64,000 nucleotides of DNA from Flavobacterium succinicans LMG 10402 (lineage in GTDB: Bacteria; Bacteroidota; Bacteroidia; Flavobacteriales; Flavobacteriaceae). The notes beneath the pieces were generated by a model, which was not told the DNA's origin, searched no databases, and saw only the letters and a list, made by a program, of their open reading frames with translations. The position numbers and the translations under genes are program-made. The DNA lies in NCBI RefSeq assembly GCF_000611675.1, contig NZ_JATV01000001.1:62001-126000 (forward strand). The letters are read 5' to 3'. This document shows, piece by piece, positions 8,334 through 15,957 of the stretch; the stretch's first letter is position 1, and each line of letters starts with the position of its first letter.

Positions 8334-8408
8334 AATGTTTTATGTGAGAAGTAAGTTGTGAGAAGTGAAATGTGAGAAGTAGGTTATAAAAAGTAAAATG
8401 CGAGAGGT
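8332..8408. repeat. 7-nt repeat array, right of four-helix-bundle gene
   Basis: Eleven units: AAAATGT, TTTATGT, GAGAAGT, AAGTTGT, GAGAAGT, GAAATGT, GAGAAGT, AGGTTAT, AAAAAGT, AAAATGC, GAGAGGT. The first unit contains the stop codon of the gene. The following 90 bp up to the IS element are AT-rich and show nothing else. Confidence 0.75.
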
Positions 8409-8498
8409 AGTTTATTAAATATTAAACATTTAAAGTAAAAAATAACATTTCACAGATTTATAATTCACAGATTTAAAATTATTTATTTTAACTTCATT

Positions 8499-8511
8499 GC
8501 TATCCGAAAGT
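8499..8511 (+). repeat. IS terminal inverted repeat, left
   Basis: GCTATCCGAAAGT, perfectly complementary to 9854-9866. Confidence 0.8.
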
Positions 8512-8570
8512 TTTAATGAATGAGCATAAAATACCTTGTTACCCATTATAAATAGGCGTTTACTTTTTTA

Positions 8571-9793
8571 TTATGCTGAAAATAAGTCAGAACTGAATTT
8601 TAATTCTGGTTCTGATCTTATTTTTTTGGCTCCATCTCCAACCTGATTGCAGATATAATCTAAACTTAAATAATACACTAAACAGATTCTGATTTTTTCA
8701 ACCAGATTTGAGAATGACTTTGTCTTTTTTGATATGGTTCTGTTTATCAATTCAAGCAACAAATAACAAATCAAAGCGATATAAATTTGCGATTTAACCG
8801 CATTTTCACTTGTACCCAAGAATGTTTTTATCTGTAGATTTTGTTTCATCGCCTTGAAAAACAATTCGATATCCCATCTCTTTTTATACAAATCGGCTAT
8901 TGTTCTTGCTGACCATTCTAAATTATTGGTTATTATTTCGATAATCTTATTTTCGTCTTGCTTATACACATGGACTAATCTTAGTCTTTCTTGGTTAATA
9001 CCTGTCTCTATGGCTTTACTACTGTTTAAAACAACTATTTCGTCCTTGATAATGTCTTGGTCTTCTTCATCTGGCAAATCCAACTCTTGGATGGATTCGT
9101 ACAAAGTATTTGTCTTAATCCTAGTTACAAAAACATTTTCTGCTTGAATTCGATGCAGCATCAATGCGAAATCAAAATAAGCCCTGTCTTCCACAACGAT
9201 GGTTCCTTTTGAGAAAACTAACTGGCCTATACCATACCGATCGTGTGTTTTAGCTTCGGTTATATTTACCAAATCCGGGATTTGTAAATTATCATCCCAG
9301 CAGGTGTGTATTTTTAAGCCACCTTTTGCTGTCCGAAACTTTGCCCAGTCAAACATATTCAAGCACAAACTGATTGTGGTACTGTCTATCAATTTTATGT
9401 TTTGTTCTTTAATTTCTTTGATAAAAAAGATTCACTTTTTAAAACTCTTCCATAATGTTTCAAAAGCCTGTAATATAGGGATTCAAACACTTTCCAATCA
9501 CGTTTTTTATTGCCATCACTCATCGTGGATCGTGCTGGACTTTGAATCAGTCCTAAATCCCCAATAAAAGTCTCACTGACCCCAATTCCCGTGGAAATAT
9601 CATTTAAAGTGTAGCATTTATTAAGCTGTCCGTAAGTTAATGCAACAAATTGGTCGTAAGTCTTGTATTTAATACAGCCTTTGTCGGAACTGTGTTTTTT
9701 AGCACAAGATTCAAGCATCCATCGAGGAACAAGGTCAATAATTTGTCGAATAACTGGTTTTTTGATATTTTTGTTTCGCCTGAAGAGTCCCAT
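8571..9793 (-). pseudogene. IS4-family transposase, split by a -1 frame change
   Basis: The first part (9793 to 9395, 132 residues) carries the N-terminal DUF4372-like domain (KYKTYDQFVALTYGQLNKC, QSPARSTMSDGNKKRDW). The second part (273 residues from 9392) carries the DDE catalytic core: Asp in LIDSTTIS, Asp in VVEDRAYFD, and the YREK-type motif YKKRWDIELFFKAMK. The frames join by a -1 step at TCT-TTT-TTA (around 9422-9429), which reads on as FFIKEIKEQNIKLIDSTTIS. The catalytic residues are intact. It is either a pseudogene through loss of one T in a T run, or expressed by frameshifting at the slippery heptamer TTTTTTA. Confidence 0.8.
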
Positions 9794-9853
9794 AAAGTAT
9801 TATTTGTTTCGCAAAATCAAAAATACGGGATTCTCAGGCATTTTTTATTTTAG

Positions 9854-9866
9854 ACTTTCGGATAGC
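9854..9866 (-). repeat. IS terminal inverted repeat, right
   Basis: ACTTTCGGATAGC on the plus strand, the complement of the left repeat. It lies about 60 bp upstream of the transposase start. Confidence 0.8.
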
Positions 9867-9867
9867 T

Positions 9868-10002
9868 ATGGTGCCATTTATCTGTATAATCACTTTCTGT
9901 AGTTGCCTAAAAGGATCTACTTATGATTTCTTTACAATTATGAAAAATCCTTATGGAATCCCCCAATCTGTTTATAAAAAATACAATCCTATCGTAAAGT
10001 AA
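9868..10002 (+). other. 44-codon open frame running out of the IS end (possible gene remnant)
   Basis: The frame ATG GTG CCA ... AAG TAA reads MVPFICIITFCSC followed by LKGSTYDFFTIMKNPYGIPQ and SVYKKYNPIVK. It begins 2 bp after the IS terminus, so the ATG may be accidental and the frame may be the tail of a gene whose front was lost; alternatively it is a small lipoprotein-like peptide. No family recognised. Confidence 0.25.
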
Positions 10003-10013
10003 AGTAACTATTG

Positions 10014-10058
10014 AAAAAAAGCGCCCTTGAAATTCTTTATTCCAAGAGCGCTTTTTTT
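10014..10058 (-). terminator. rho-independent terminator of cvpA
   Basis: AAAAGCGCCCTTG and CAAGAGCGCTTTT form a GC-containing stem with A/T runs on both sides, 20 bp beyond the cvpA stop codon. Confidence 0.75.
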
Positions 10059-10078
10059 ATTGTTTAAAAATGAAGTAC

Positions 10079-10579
10079 TTATTTTTTTGCCTTCTCGTAA
10101 AGTTTTTCTAGTGATGGAAAAAGAAAGTCAGCTGTTTTTTGAATCGGATTAAAAAATAGCGATTTATCCAAGGTCTCTTTTTTTGCCAAGAAATTATGGT
10201 AATTGATTTTTTCAAAAAGCGTTAAAAAAATACTGATAATCAGGATGGCTTTTAAAACTCTAAACACACCGCCACCCACTTTGTTGATCCAACCCAAATA
10301 AGCAAAATCGGCTAGGCCTGTGAAAAATTTGCTGAGCATATAAATACCCACTACTACTACAATGAAGGTAAGCACAAAGGCTACGGTTTTGATGGTGTAG
10401 GGATTCCAATGTACGATACTCGAAATCAAAGAAGCCATAATCGCCGAAAATTTCACGGCTATATAAATTCCAATTACTAGGGAAACCAACGAAGCCAATT
10501 CGGCAAAAAGTCCGTTTTGAATGCCTTTGAACAGCGCATAAGCCAATAGACCACCAATTAAAAGATCAAAAAATGTCAT
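10079..10579 (-). CDS. CvpA family membrane protein
   Basis: 166 residues with about four membrane segments, starting MTFFDLLIGGLLAYALFKG and containing GLFAELASLVSLVIGIYIAV and LGWINKVGGGVFRVLKA, typical of CvpA (colicin V production) proteins. In other bacteria CvpA supports envelope integrity. The start is set at 10579 because a TATATTTG box on the minus strand (10605-10612) falls inside the longer frame. Confidence 0.85.
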   Translation of the reverse strand: MTFFDLLIGGLLAYALFKGIQNGLFAELASLVSLVIGIYIAVKFSAIMASLISSIVHWNPYTIKTVAFVLTFIVVVVGIYMLSKFFTGLADFAYLGWINKVGGGVFRVLKAILIISIFLTLFEKINYHNFLAKKETLDKSLFFNPIQKTADFLFPSLEKLYEKAKK

Positions 10580-10604
10580 GTTTTTAGGGTAAAAATTAAA
10601 GGTG

Positions 10605-10612
10605 CAAATATA
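10605..10612 (-). promoter_or_regulatory. Bacteroidota -7 box (TATATTTG) for cvpA
   Basis: CAAATATA on the plus strand, i.e. TATATTTG, 26 bp upstream of the chosen cvpA start. Confidence 0.55.
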
Positions 10613-10651
10613 AAAGAAATAGGCGATACCTGAACTCAATTTTCAAGTCCT

Positions 10652-10659
10652 TATCTTTG
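10652..10659 (+). promoter_or_regulatory. Bacteroidota -7 box (TATCTTTG)
   Basis: TATCTTTG lies 83 bp upstream of the gene at 10743 and is divergent from the cvpA promoter, leaving an unusually long leader of about 75 nt. Confidence 0.45.
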
Positions 10660-10742
10660 TGCAAAATAATTTTAATTTACGTTTTACAAAGCTGTAGTTC
10701 AAATCTACATCCATAATTCGTTAATCTACAATCAAAAATTAA

Positions 10743-11099
10743 ATGTCTAGAGATATACAACTAAAAGAACGCTGGGAACAACTCGTTACCCTTTTATCCG
10801 ATCGATTTTCGCAAGGCGAAGATTTGGATTTGGATGCCATAATTTACCTTATTGGTGTACAAGAGTTAGGTCAGGTGCACCGCGAGTTTAAAAAAGACGA
10901 AAAAGTCAACCTAATGCACATTGCGATTTGTAGACTGCTTGAACCTTATGGGTTTTATGAGTTTGACTTTTTTGATGAAGAAGGTTGGCCACATTATAAA
11001 GTTAAAGAAGAATTACCTCCGTTAAAAGCGGGTGAACAATCCGTTTTGATGAAAGAGGCGATTGTAAATTATTTTGTAGAACGCGAGGTGATTGAATAA
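10743..11099 (+). CDS. conserved hypothetical protein upstream of pheS
   Basis: 118 residues, soluble and acidic, beginning MSRDIQLKERWEQLVTLLSD. It has a helical N-terminal half with YLIGVQELGQVHREFKKDEK and a region rich in aromatic and acidic residues (YGFYEFDFFDEEGWPHY). It resembles small uncharacterised proteins widespread in Flavobacteriia; no function is known to me. No signal peptide or membrane segment. Confidence 0.8.
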   Translation: MSRDIQLKERWEQLVTLLSDRFSQGEDLDLDAIIYLIGVQELGQVHREFKKDEKVNLMHIAICRLLEPYGFYEFDFFDEEGWPHYKVKEELPPLKAGEQSVLMKEAIVNYFVEREVIE

Positions 11100-11108
11100 T
11101 ATATTTTA

Positions 11109-11140
11109 TTGTAGGGACAAGTCGCGACTTGTCCCTACAA
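11109..11140. repeat. perfect 32-bp palindrome
   Basis: TTGTAGGGACAAGTCG followed directly by its exact reverse complement, with no loop. It lies between the stop codon at 11099 and the pheS promoter box at 11152. It could form a cruciform or a stable RNA hairpin and may terminate the upstream transcript. Confidence 0.9.
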
Positions 11141-11151
11141 ACAAAAAATCA

Positions 11152-11159
11152 TATATTTG
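11152..11159 (+). promoter_or_regulatory. Bacteroidota -7 box (TATATTTG) for pheS
   Basis: TATATTTG, 21 bp before the pheS ATG at 11181. The expected transcription start near 11165 excludes the longer reading frame that opens at 11157. Confidence 0.6.
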
Positions 11160-11180
11160 CACCTCAATTATGGAATGAAA

Positions 11181-12200
11181 ATGATAGATAAGATAAAAGA
11201 ATACATTGCAGAAGCACAAGCGTTTTCTACTCAAAATGGAGCTGAATTGGAAGCGTTCCGAATTAAATATTTGGGAAGTAAAGGGCTTTTGAAAGACTTG
11301 TTTGCTGAGTTTAAAAATGTTCCTAACGATCAGAAAAAAGAATTTGGACAAGTCATTAACTTGCTAAAAACTACTGCTGAAGAAAAAGTAAAGTCAATTC
11401 AAGAGCGTTTAGAAAATCAGCAAGAAAGCAAAGGCGTTTATGGCGATTTGACCCGAACAGGAGAGCCTATTATTATTGGTTCTCGTCACCCGATATCTTT
11501 AGTAAAAAATCAAATTATTGATATTTTCTCAACCATTGGATTCAATGTTTCTGAAGGACCAGAAATTGAAGACGATTGGCATAATTTTACAGCCTTGAAC
11601 TTGCCAGAATACCATCCGGCTCGTGATATGCAAGATACTTTTTTCATTCAAACCAATCCTGATGTGTTGTTGCGTACGCATACTTCATCGGTTCAGGTAC
11701 GTTACATGGAAAACAACAAACCGCCTATTCGTACCATTTCGCCAGGTCGTGTGTTTCGTAACGAGGCTGTTTCCTCACGTTCGCACTGTATCTTTCATCA
11801 AGTAGAAGGGTTGTACATCGACAAGGATGTGTCTTTTGCAGACTTAAAACAAACACTTTTGTATTTTACGAAGGAAATGTTCGGGAAGTCGAAAATTCGT
11901 CTTAGACCGTCTTATTTTCCGTTCACGGAGCCAAGTGCAGAAATTGATATTTATTGGGGTTTAAAAACCGAAACGGATTATCGTATTACCAAAGGTACAG
12001 GTTGGTTGGAAATTGGTGGTTGCGGAATGGTAGATCCTAATGTTTTAACCAATTGTGGTATCAATCCAGATGAGTATAATGGTTTTGCTTTCGGAATGGG
12101 AGTAGAGCGTATCGCTATGTTGTTGTATCAAATTGGAGATATCCGTATGTTTTATGAAAACGATGTGCGTTTCTTAGAGCAATTTAAATCGATTATTTAG
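11181..12200 (+). CDS. pheS: phenylalanine--tRNA ligase alpha subunit
   Basis: 339 residues. N-terminal coiled coil, then a class II synthetase core: [17 protein letters not shown], motif 2 [19 protein letters not shown] and motif 3 [20 protein letters not shown]. It charges tRNA-Phe together with the beta subunit, which is not in the window. The ATG at 11181 ([15 protein letters not shown]) fits the family start and the promoter position. The stop codon overlaps the start of a 7-nt repeat array. Confidence 0.96.
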   Translation: MIDKIKEYIAEAQAFSTQNGAELEAFRIKYLGSKGLLKDLFAEFKNVPNDQKKEFGQVINLLKTTAEEKVKSIQERLENQQESKGVYGDLTRTGEPIIIGSRHPISLVKNQIIDIFSTIGFNVSEGPEIEDDWHNFTALNLPEYHPARDMQDTFFIQTNPDVLLRTHTSSVQVRYMENNKPPIRTISPGRVFRNEAVSSRSHCIFHQVEGLYIDKDVSFADLKQTLLYFTKEMFGKSKIRLRPSYFPFTEPSAEIDIYWGLKTETDYRITKGTGWLEIGGCGMVDPNVLTNCGINPDEYNGFAFGMGVERIAMLLYQIGDIRMFYENDVRFLEQFKSII

Positions 12201-12282
12201 TAACTAGTTAATAGTCCTTAGTCCTTAGTTCTTTTGGAGTCATAGCATTTATTGACTGAGGACTAAGTACTAGGGACTCATT
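12199..12282. repeat. 7-nt repeat array with strand switch (AGTCCTT / AGGACTA)
   Basis: Units AGTAACT, AGTTAAT, AGTCCTT (twice), AGTTCTT, then a centre, then ACTGAGG, ACTAAGT, ACTAGGG, ACTCATT. It begins inside the TAG of pheS and ends 10 bp before the next ATG, filling the entire gap. The unit differs from the arrays in the kdp locus, but period and fold-back design are the same. Confidence 0.8.
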
Positions 12283-12292
12283 TTTTTAAACT

Positions 12293-12700
12293 ATGAAAAA
12301 AGACATCATCATACCTGTTGTAGAAAATGTATTCATGGCCGCCGTTCAAGAATGGAGCGACGACTTTATGGAAAAAGTGTGGTACGCCTACTTGGTGAAC
12401 GATAGTGATTTTGACATCGAAAGTGTGATGGTAGTTTCCAAAGCATTTGGTACTATCGATGGAGAAATGAAAAAAACTTCACTCTTACGTCATGCTTTTG
12501 TACACGTTACTTCAGTATCGGTAGTGAAAGTTGAAATGATTGAGAAAAGTGTGCTTTCGCTCAATAACGAGTTTATGGTAACGTATTTTATTGATGGTAC
12601 CTTGTACGATAAAAAGTTCATTTTTAAAGCCAATAGCATCAACGAAACCGATACGGAAGAAGTGCCAATTTTATTTGTTGAAGGAGTAATTGTTAGATAA
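12293..12700 (+). CDS. conserved hypothetical protein downstream of pheS
   Basis: 135 residues, soluble, starting MKKDIIIPVVENVFMAAVQE. Predicted beta-rich, with VWYAYLVNDSDFDIESVMVVSKAFG and TYFIDGTLYDKKFIFKA. It resembles small flavobacterial proteins found next to pheS, sometimes misnamed after it; it has no synthetase motif. It is followed by a strong terminator. Confidence 0.8.
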   Translation: MKKDIIIPVVENVFMAAVQEWSDDFMEKVWYAYLVNDSDFDIESVMVVSKAFGTIDGEMKKTSLLRHAFVHVTSVSVVKVEMIEKSVLSLNNEFMVTYFIDGTLYDKKFIFKANSINETDTEEVPILFVEGVIVR

Positions 12701-12720
12701 ATAGTGCTTTACAGAGCATA

Positions 12721-12760
12721 AAAAAATACCGTTAAGTGAGCGCTTAACGGTATTTTTTTT
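12721..12760 (+). terminator. rho-independent terminator
   Basis: ACCGTTAAG and CTTAACGGT form a perfect stem with a short loop, flanked by A6 and T8. It lies between convergent genes (12700 and 12777) and probably serves both. Confidence 0.85.
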
Positions 12761-12776
12761 GAAGTAAATTTTAGTG

Positions 12777-13343
12777 TTATTCCTTCCATCCCCAAGGAGC
12801 ACTTGGATTGTCTATTGGTTTGGTTAGGTCAAACGTCACGGTAAAAAGACGATCGGATCCTATGCGTCTTAAGTTATAACTAAATACTTTTTTGTCTAAG
12901 GTAATCCACCAAAGATTAGTAGCCGCTTTGGGTAGTAAATCAGCTGTTTCTTGATCGGCCGGAAAAAACTGAAGATTAGCCATTCCGGTATTTGGAGCCA
13001 TTCCGCCATATTGCGTTACTTTATCAGGGGTTCCATCTTTATGACGGTGGTCGTGTTTGAGCTGAATTTTATTGCCTTCAAAAGTCAATACCCATGTTCT
13101 AGATTTATCATCTCCGACAAAAAAAGGAATGCGAATGCGGTTTTTTTCACAGCTTTTTACATGCATAACCAATTTTTTTCCTGAAAAAGAATCGTTTGCC
13201 GAGCCACCTGCAGTAATTTGTCCCTCAAAAGATTGTCCACAATGCGTTTGTAATTCGGTCCAAAATTCAGTAGCGCCTGAGGTATTTTGCGCTGTGCAAA
13301 TTGAAAATAGGCTTGATAAAAAAAGTGAATATAAAAATTTCAT
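12777..13343 (-). CDS. exported protein of unknown function
   Basis: 188 residues with a signal peptide (MKFLYSLFLSSLFSICTAQ). The mature part begins ATEFWTELQTHCGQSFEGQI and contains KHDHRHKDGTPDKVTQYGG and NLWWITLDKKVFSYNLRR. There are two cysteines in the mature region (THCGQ, VKSCEK), possibly a disulphide. I recognise it only as a secreted or periplasmic protein of a type common in Flavobacteriaceae, with a beta-rich, lipocalin-like feel; no enzymatic motif. Confidence 0.75.
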   Translation of the reverse strand: MKFLYSLFLSSLFSICTAQNTSGATEFWTELQTHCGQSFEGQITAGGSANDSFSGKKLVMHVKSCEKNRIRIPFFVGDDKSRTWVLTFEGNKIQLKHDHRHKDGTPDKVTQYGGMAPNTGMANLQFFPADQETADLLPKAATNLWWITLDKKVFSYNLRRIGSDRLFTVTFDLTKPIDNPSAPWGWKE

Positions 13344-13408
13344 ACGCTGTGTTAAAGTGTTTCTTTACGGAATTACTGTGGTACTACTTTAAAAATAGTG
13401 TTCCGTGG

Positions 13409-14404
13409 TTAATCCAATTGATCGGTTAGTTTTTTAAAGACCACTTTGGCTTCTTTCCCTTCGTATAAAATTTGATACACAGCATCAATAATTGGTGTTT
13501 TTGCTCCGTAACCTTGATTGAGTTTGTAAGCGCTTTTTACGGCATAATAGCCTTCAGCTACCATACTCATTTCCATCATGGCCGATTTTACAGTGTAGCC
13601 TTTTCCGATCATGTTGCCAAACATTCTATTTCTAGAGAAAACAGAGTAACCCGTAACCAATAAATCACCCAAATAGGCAGAATCATTGATGTTTCGTTTC
13701 ATTTTGTGCACTTTTCGGATAAACTTTTTCATTTCTCGAATGGCATTACTCATAATAACCGACTGAAAGTTATCGCCATACCCCAAACCATGGGCGATTC
13801 CTGCTGCTATAGCGTAGATATTTTTAAGCATTGCCGCGTATTCGGTACCAATAATATCATCAGAAATCTTGCTTTTGATATAATTACCAGACAAATTTTG
13901 GGCTACAAATTTAGCTTTATCGGCATCGCTACAAGCAATGGTTAAGTAGGAAAGGCGTTCCAATGCTACTTCTTCAGCATGACAAGGCCCTGTAATTACT
14001 CCAATGTTGTAATAGGGTATGTCGTATTGAACATGAAAATGTTCCCCTACAATTAAACTGGTTTCTGGGACGATACCTTTAATAGCAGAAAAAATAATTT
14101 TATCTTGTAAAGGAAGGGTGATTTTGGCTAATTCTCCATCTAAAAAAGCCGAAGGAATGGCAAAAATAAGATAGTCGGCGTAGCTTACGGCTTCATTAAT
14201 ATTCGAGGTAAGTAAAAGTTTTTGGGTATCGAATTCAACTGAACTTAAATAATTCGGATTGTGTTTAAAGTTTTTTATGTGGTCAATTGCATTTTCATTT
14301 CTCATATACCAGCAAATCTCTTCCTGGTTCACACATAGCATTTTAGCGATAGCAGTAGCCCAACTTCCACCACCAATTACTGCAAATTTTAATTTATCGG
14401 CCAT
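13409..14404 (-). CDS. gpsA: glycerol-3-phosphate dehydrogenase [NAD(P)+]
   Basis: 331 residues. Rossmann motif GGGSWATAIAKML at the N-terminus; substrate and catalytic region GPCHAEEV, KNIYAIAAGIAHGLGYGDN and LGDLLVTGYS. It makes sn-glycerol 3-phosphate from dihydroxyacetone phosphate for phospholipid synthesis. The start at 14404 (MADKLKFAVIGGG) is preferred to an upstream ATG at 14425 because the Rossmann strand should begin close to the N-terminus. Confidence 0.93.
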   Translation of the reverse strand: MADKLKFAVIGGGSWATAIAKMLCVNQEEICWYMRNENAIDHIKNFKHNPNYLSSVEFDTQKLLLTSNINEAVSYADYLIFAIPSAFLDGELAKITLPLQDKIIFSAIKGIVPETSLIVGEHFHVQYDIPYYNIGVITGPCHAEEVALERLSYLTIACSDADKAKFVAQNLSGNYIKSKISDDIIGTEYAAMLKNIYAIAAGIAHGLGYGDNFQSVIMSNAIREMKKFIRKVHKMKRNINDSAYLGDLLVTGYSVFSRNRMFGNMIGKGYTVKSAMMEMSMVAEGYYAVKSAYKLNQGYGAKTPIIDAVYQILYEGKEAKVVFKKLTDQLD

Positions 14405-14639
14405 TTTTTTATTAAATTTTATCAAAAGTACTCAAAATACTAGTAATTACACAAATTAATTTTGTGAGTGCCTTTAAATCAATGTCAAGTAAGCGTGTGG
14501 AAATCTTTATTCGTTTTGATAAAAAAAGTTAGCTTACTGCATAATATAAATACTATTGTTGCGTTGTAAGTGATTAATAATTAGGATCTTGATGGTTTTG
14601 ATTATTATTTGGTTTAGTTAGTTTTGTTTTTAGTTATTG

Positions 14640-14674
14640 AAAAAGGCGTTTTACTTAGTGTAAAACGCCTTTTA
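14640..14674 (-). terminator. rho-independent terminator of the alcohol dehydrogenase gene
   Basis: AAAGGCGTTTTAC-ttagt-GTAAAACGCCTTT, a 13-bp perfect stem with A/T tails, 20 bp past the stop codon at 14694. The remaining gap up to gpsA (about 14460-14640) is AT-rich and shows no further feature. Confidence 0.85.
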
Positions 14675-14693
14675 TTATTGATGCTTTTTTGAA

Positions 14694-15857
14694 TTAATAA
14701 CTAGCAGTAACAATTTCTCTAACTTTCTCAGGAGTAATGTTTTGTTTTTCTCCTAAGCCCTTCCAACCTCTTTCTTCAAATCTTTTTGCTATAAAATCGG
14801 CTGTTTTATCGAAATCTTGGGTGTAGTTAGACAATTGGGTTTGCATTCCCATTGTATGAAAGAAGGCAACAGTTTTGTTGATAGCTACTTTAGCCATTTC
14901 GTCTTCGCTTCCAGTTAGATTAAAAATACGTTGACCATATTGGGCCAATTTGGCTTTTTTCGTTTCAAACATTACCTTGTATAGGTTAGGACCAATTATC
15001 GCCAATGTTCTAGCGTGATCAATTCCATACAAAGCCGTTAATTCGTGTCCAATCATGTGTGTAGCCCAGTCGCTAGGAACTCCTTTTTGGATTAGTCCGT
15101 TGAGTGCCATAGTACAGCTCCACATAAAGTTTGAGGCCAAAGCATAATCTGTAGGGTCCTCTACTACTTTTGGTCCGATTTCGATTAGGGTTTGCAAAAT
15201 ACTTTCGGAAATACGGTCTTGTAAATAACCTTCATGTGGATAGGTCAGGTATTGCTCTAATACGTGAGTGTAGGCATCTACAACGCCGTTTTGTAATTGA
15301 CGCTTTGGCAATGAAACAATCACTGTTGGGTCACAAATGGAAAATTTAGGAAACAAAGCACTTCCGCCAAACGCTAATTTTTCTTGTGTGGCTTCAATTG
15401 TTACAACAGAGCCTGAATTCATTTCTGATCCTGTAGCTGGAATTGTTAGGACAGTACCGAAAGGAACTACTTTGCTAAGGTCTTTGATGAGTAAGCGTTT
15501 CTGTAAAATATCCATCGGGTTGCCTTCAAAATGTACAGCTGCCGATATGAATTTCACGCCATCAATGACGCTACCGCCACCTACTGCCAAAATAAAATCG
15601 ATATTTTGTTCTTTGATTACCGCTACCGCTTTCATCAATGTTTCGTAATGAGGATTTGGTTCAATACCACCAAATTCAACAATATTACGATCTAGAAGCG
15701 CTGCTTTTACTTGATCATAAATACCATTTTTGAAGATACTGCCTCCTCCGTAAGCAATCAGGATTTTTGCTTCTGTAGGAATCAAGGTCGCTATTTTTTC
15801 TATTTGTCCTTTTCCGAAAATTAAATTCGTAGGATTGTATAATTCGAAGTTTAACAT
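14694..15857 (-). CDS. yqhD: iron-containing alcohol dehydrogenase, YqhD type
   Basis: 387 residues, the same length as E. coli YqhD. N-terminus MLNFELYNPTNLIFGKGQIE and AYGGGSIFKNG; nucleotide site AVGGGSVIDGVKFISAA; ATGSEMNSGSVVT; metal-binding residues in GVVDAYTHVLEQYL, HMIGHELTALYGIDHARTLAI. YqhD enzymes reduce short-chain and toxic aldehydes with NADPH. It is next to a DJ-1 family protein and a divergent LysR regulator, which suggests a reactive-aldehyde response unit similar in logic to the E. coli yqhC-yqhD region. Confidence 0.88.
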   Translation of the reverse strand: MLNFELYNPTNLIFGKGQIEKIATLIPTEAKILIAYGGGSIFKNGIYDQVKAALLDRNIVEFGGIEPNPHYETLMKAVAVIKEQNIDFILAVGGGSVIDGVKFISAAVHFEGNPMDILQKRLLIKDLSKVVPFGTVLTIPATGSEMNSGSVVTIEATQEKLAFGGSALFPKFSICDPTVIVSLPKRQLQNGVVDAYTHVLEQYLTYPHEGYLQDRISESILQTLIEIGPKVVEDPTDYALASNFMWSCTMALNGLIQKGVPSDWATHMIGHELTALYGIDHARTLAIIGPNLYKVMFETKKAKLAQYGQRIFNLTGSEDEMAKVAINKTVAFFHTMGMQTQLSNYTQDFDKTADFIAKRFEERGWKGLGEKQNITPEKVREIVTASY

Positions 15858-15870
15858 GATTTTTTTTTAA

Positions 15871-15945
15871 AGAGTTACTAAGATACTAAGATTCTGAGTT
15901 TTTAAAGCACATTTAAATCTTAGTAACTTAGCTTCTCAGCGTTTT
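15871..15945. repeat. 8-nt repeat array with strand switch (ACTAAGAT / CTTAGTAA)
   Basis: Units TTACTAAG, ATACTAAG, ATTCTGAG, then a centre, then CTTAGTAA, CTTAGCTT, CTCAGCGT. The design equals that of the 7-nt arrays with period 8. It fills the gap between the DJ-1 family gene and the alcohol dehydrogenase gene. Confidence 0.65.
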
Positions 15946-15957
15946 AGAGACGTTCTA

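Larger units (their letters stand above)
8499..9866 (-). mobile_element. IS4-family insertion sequence, about 1.37 kb
   Basis: Bounded by 13-bp perfect inverted repeats GCTATCCGAAAGT (8499-8511) and its complement (9854-9866), with weaker similarity continuing inward. It encodes one transposase on the minus strand, split by a frame change. Flanking bases (ACTTCATT on the left, TATGGTGC on the right) show no direct repeat, whereas IS4 members normally duplicate roughly 9-13 bp of target. This fits a deletion or recombination next to the element after insertion. Confidence 0.85.
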
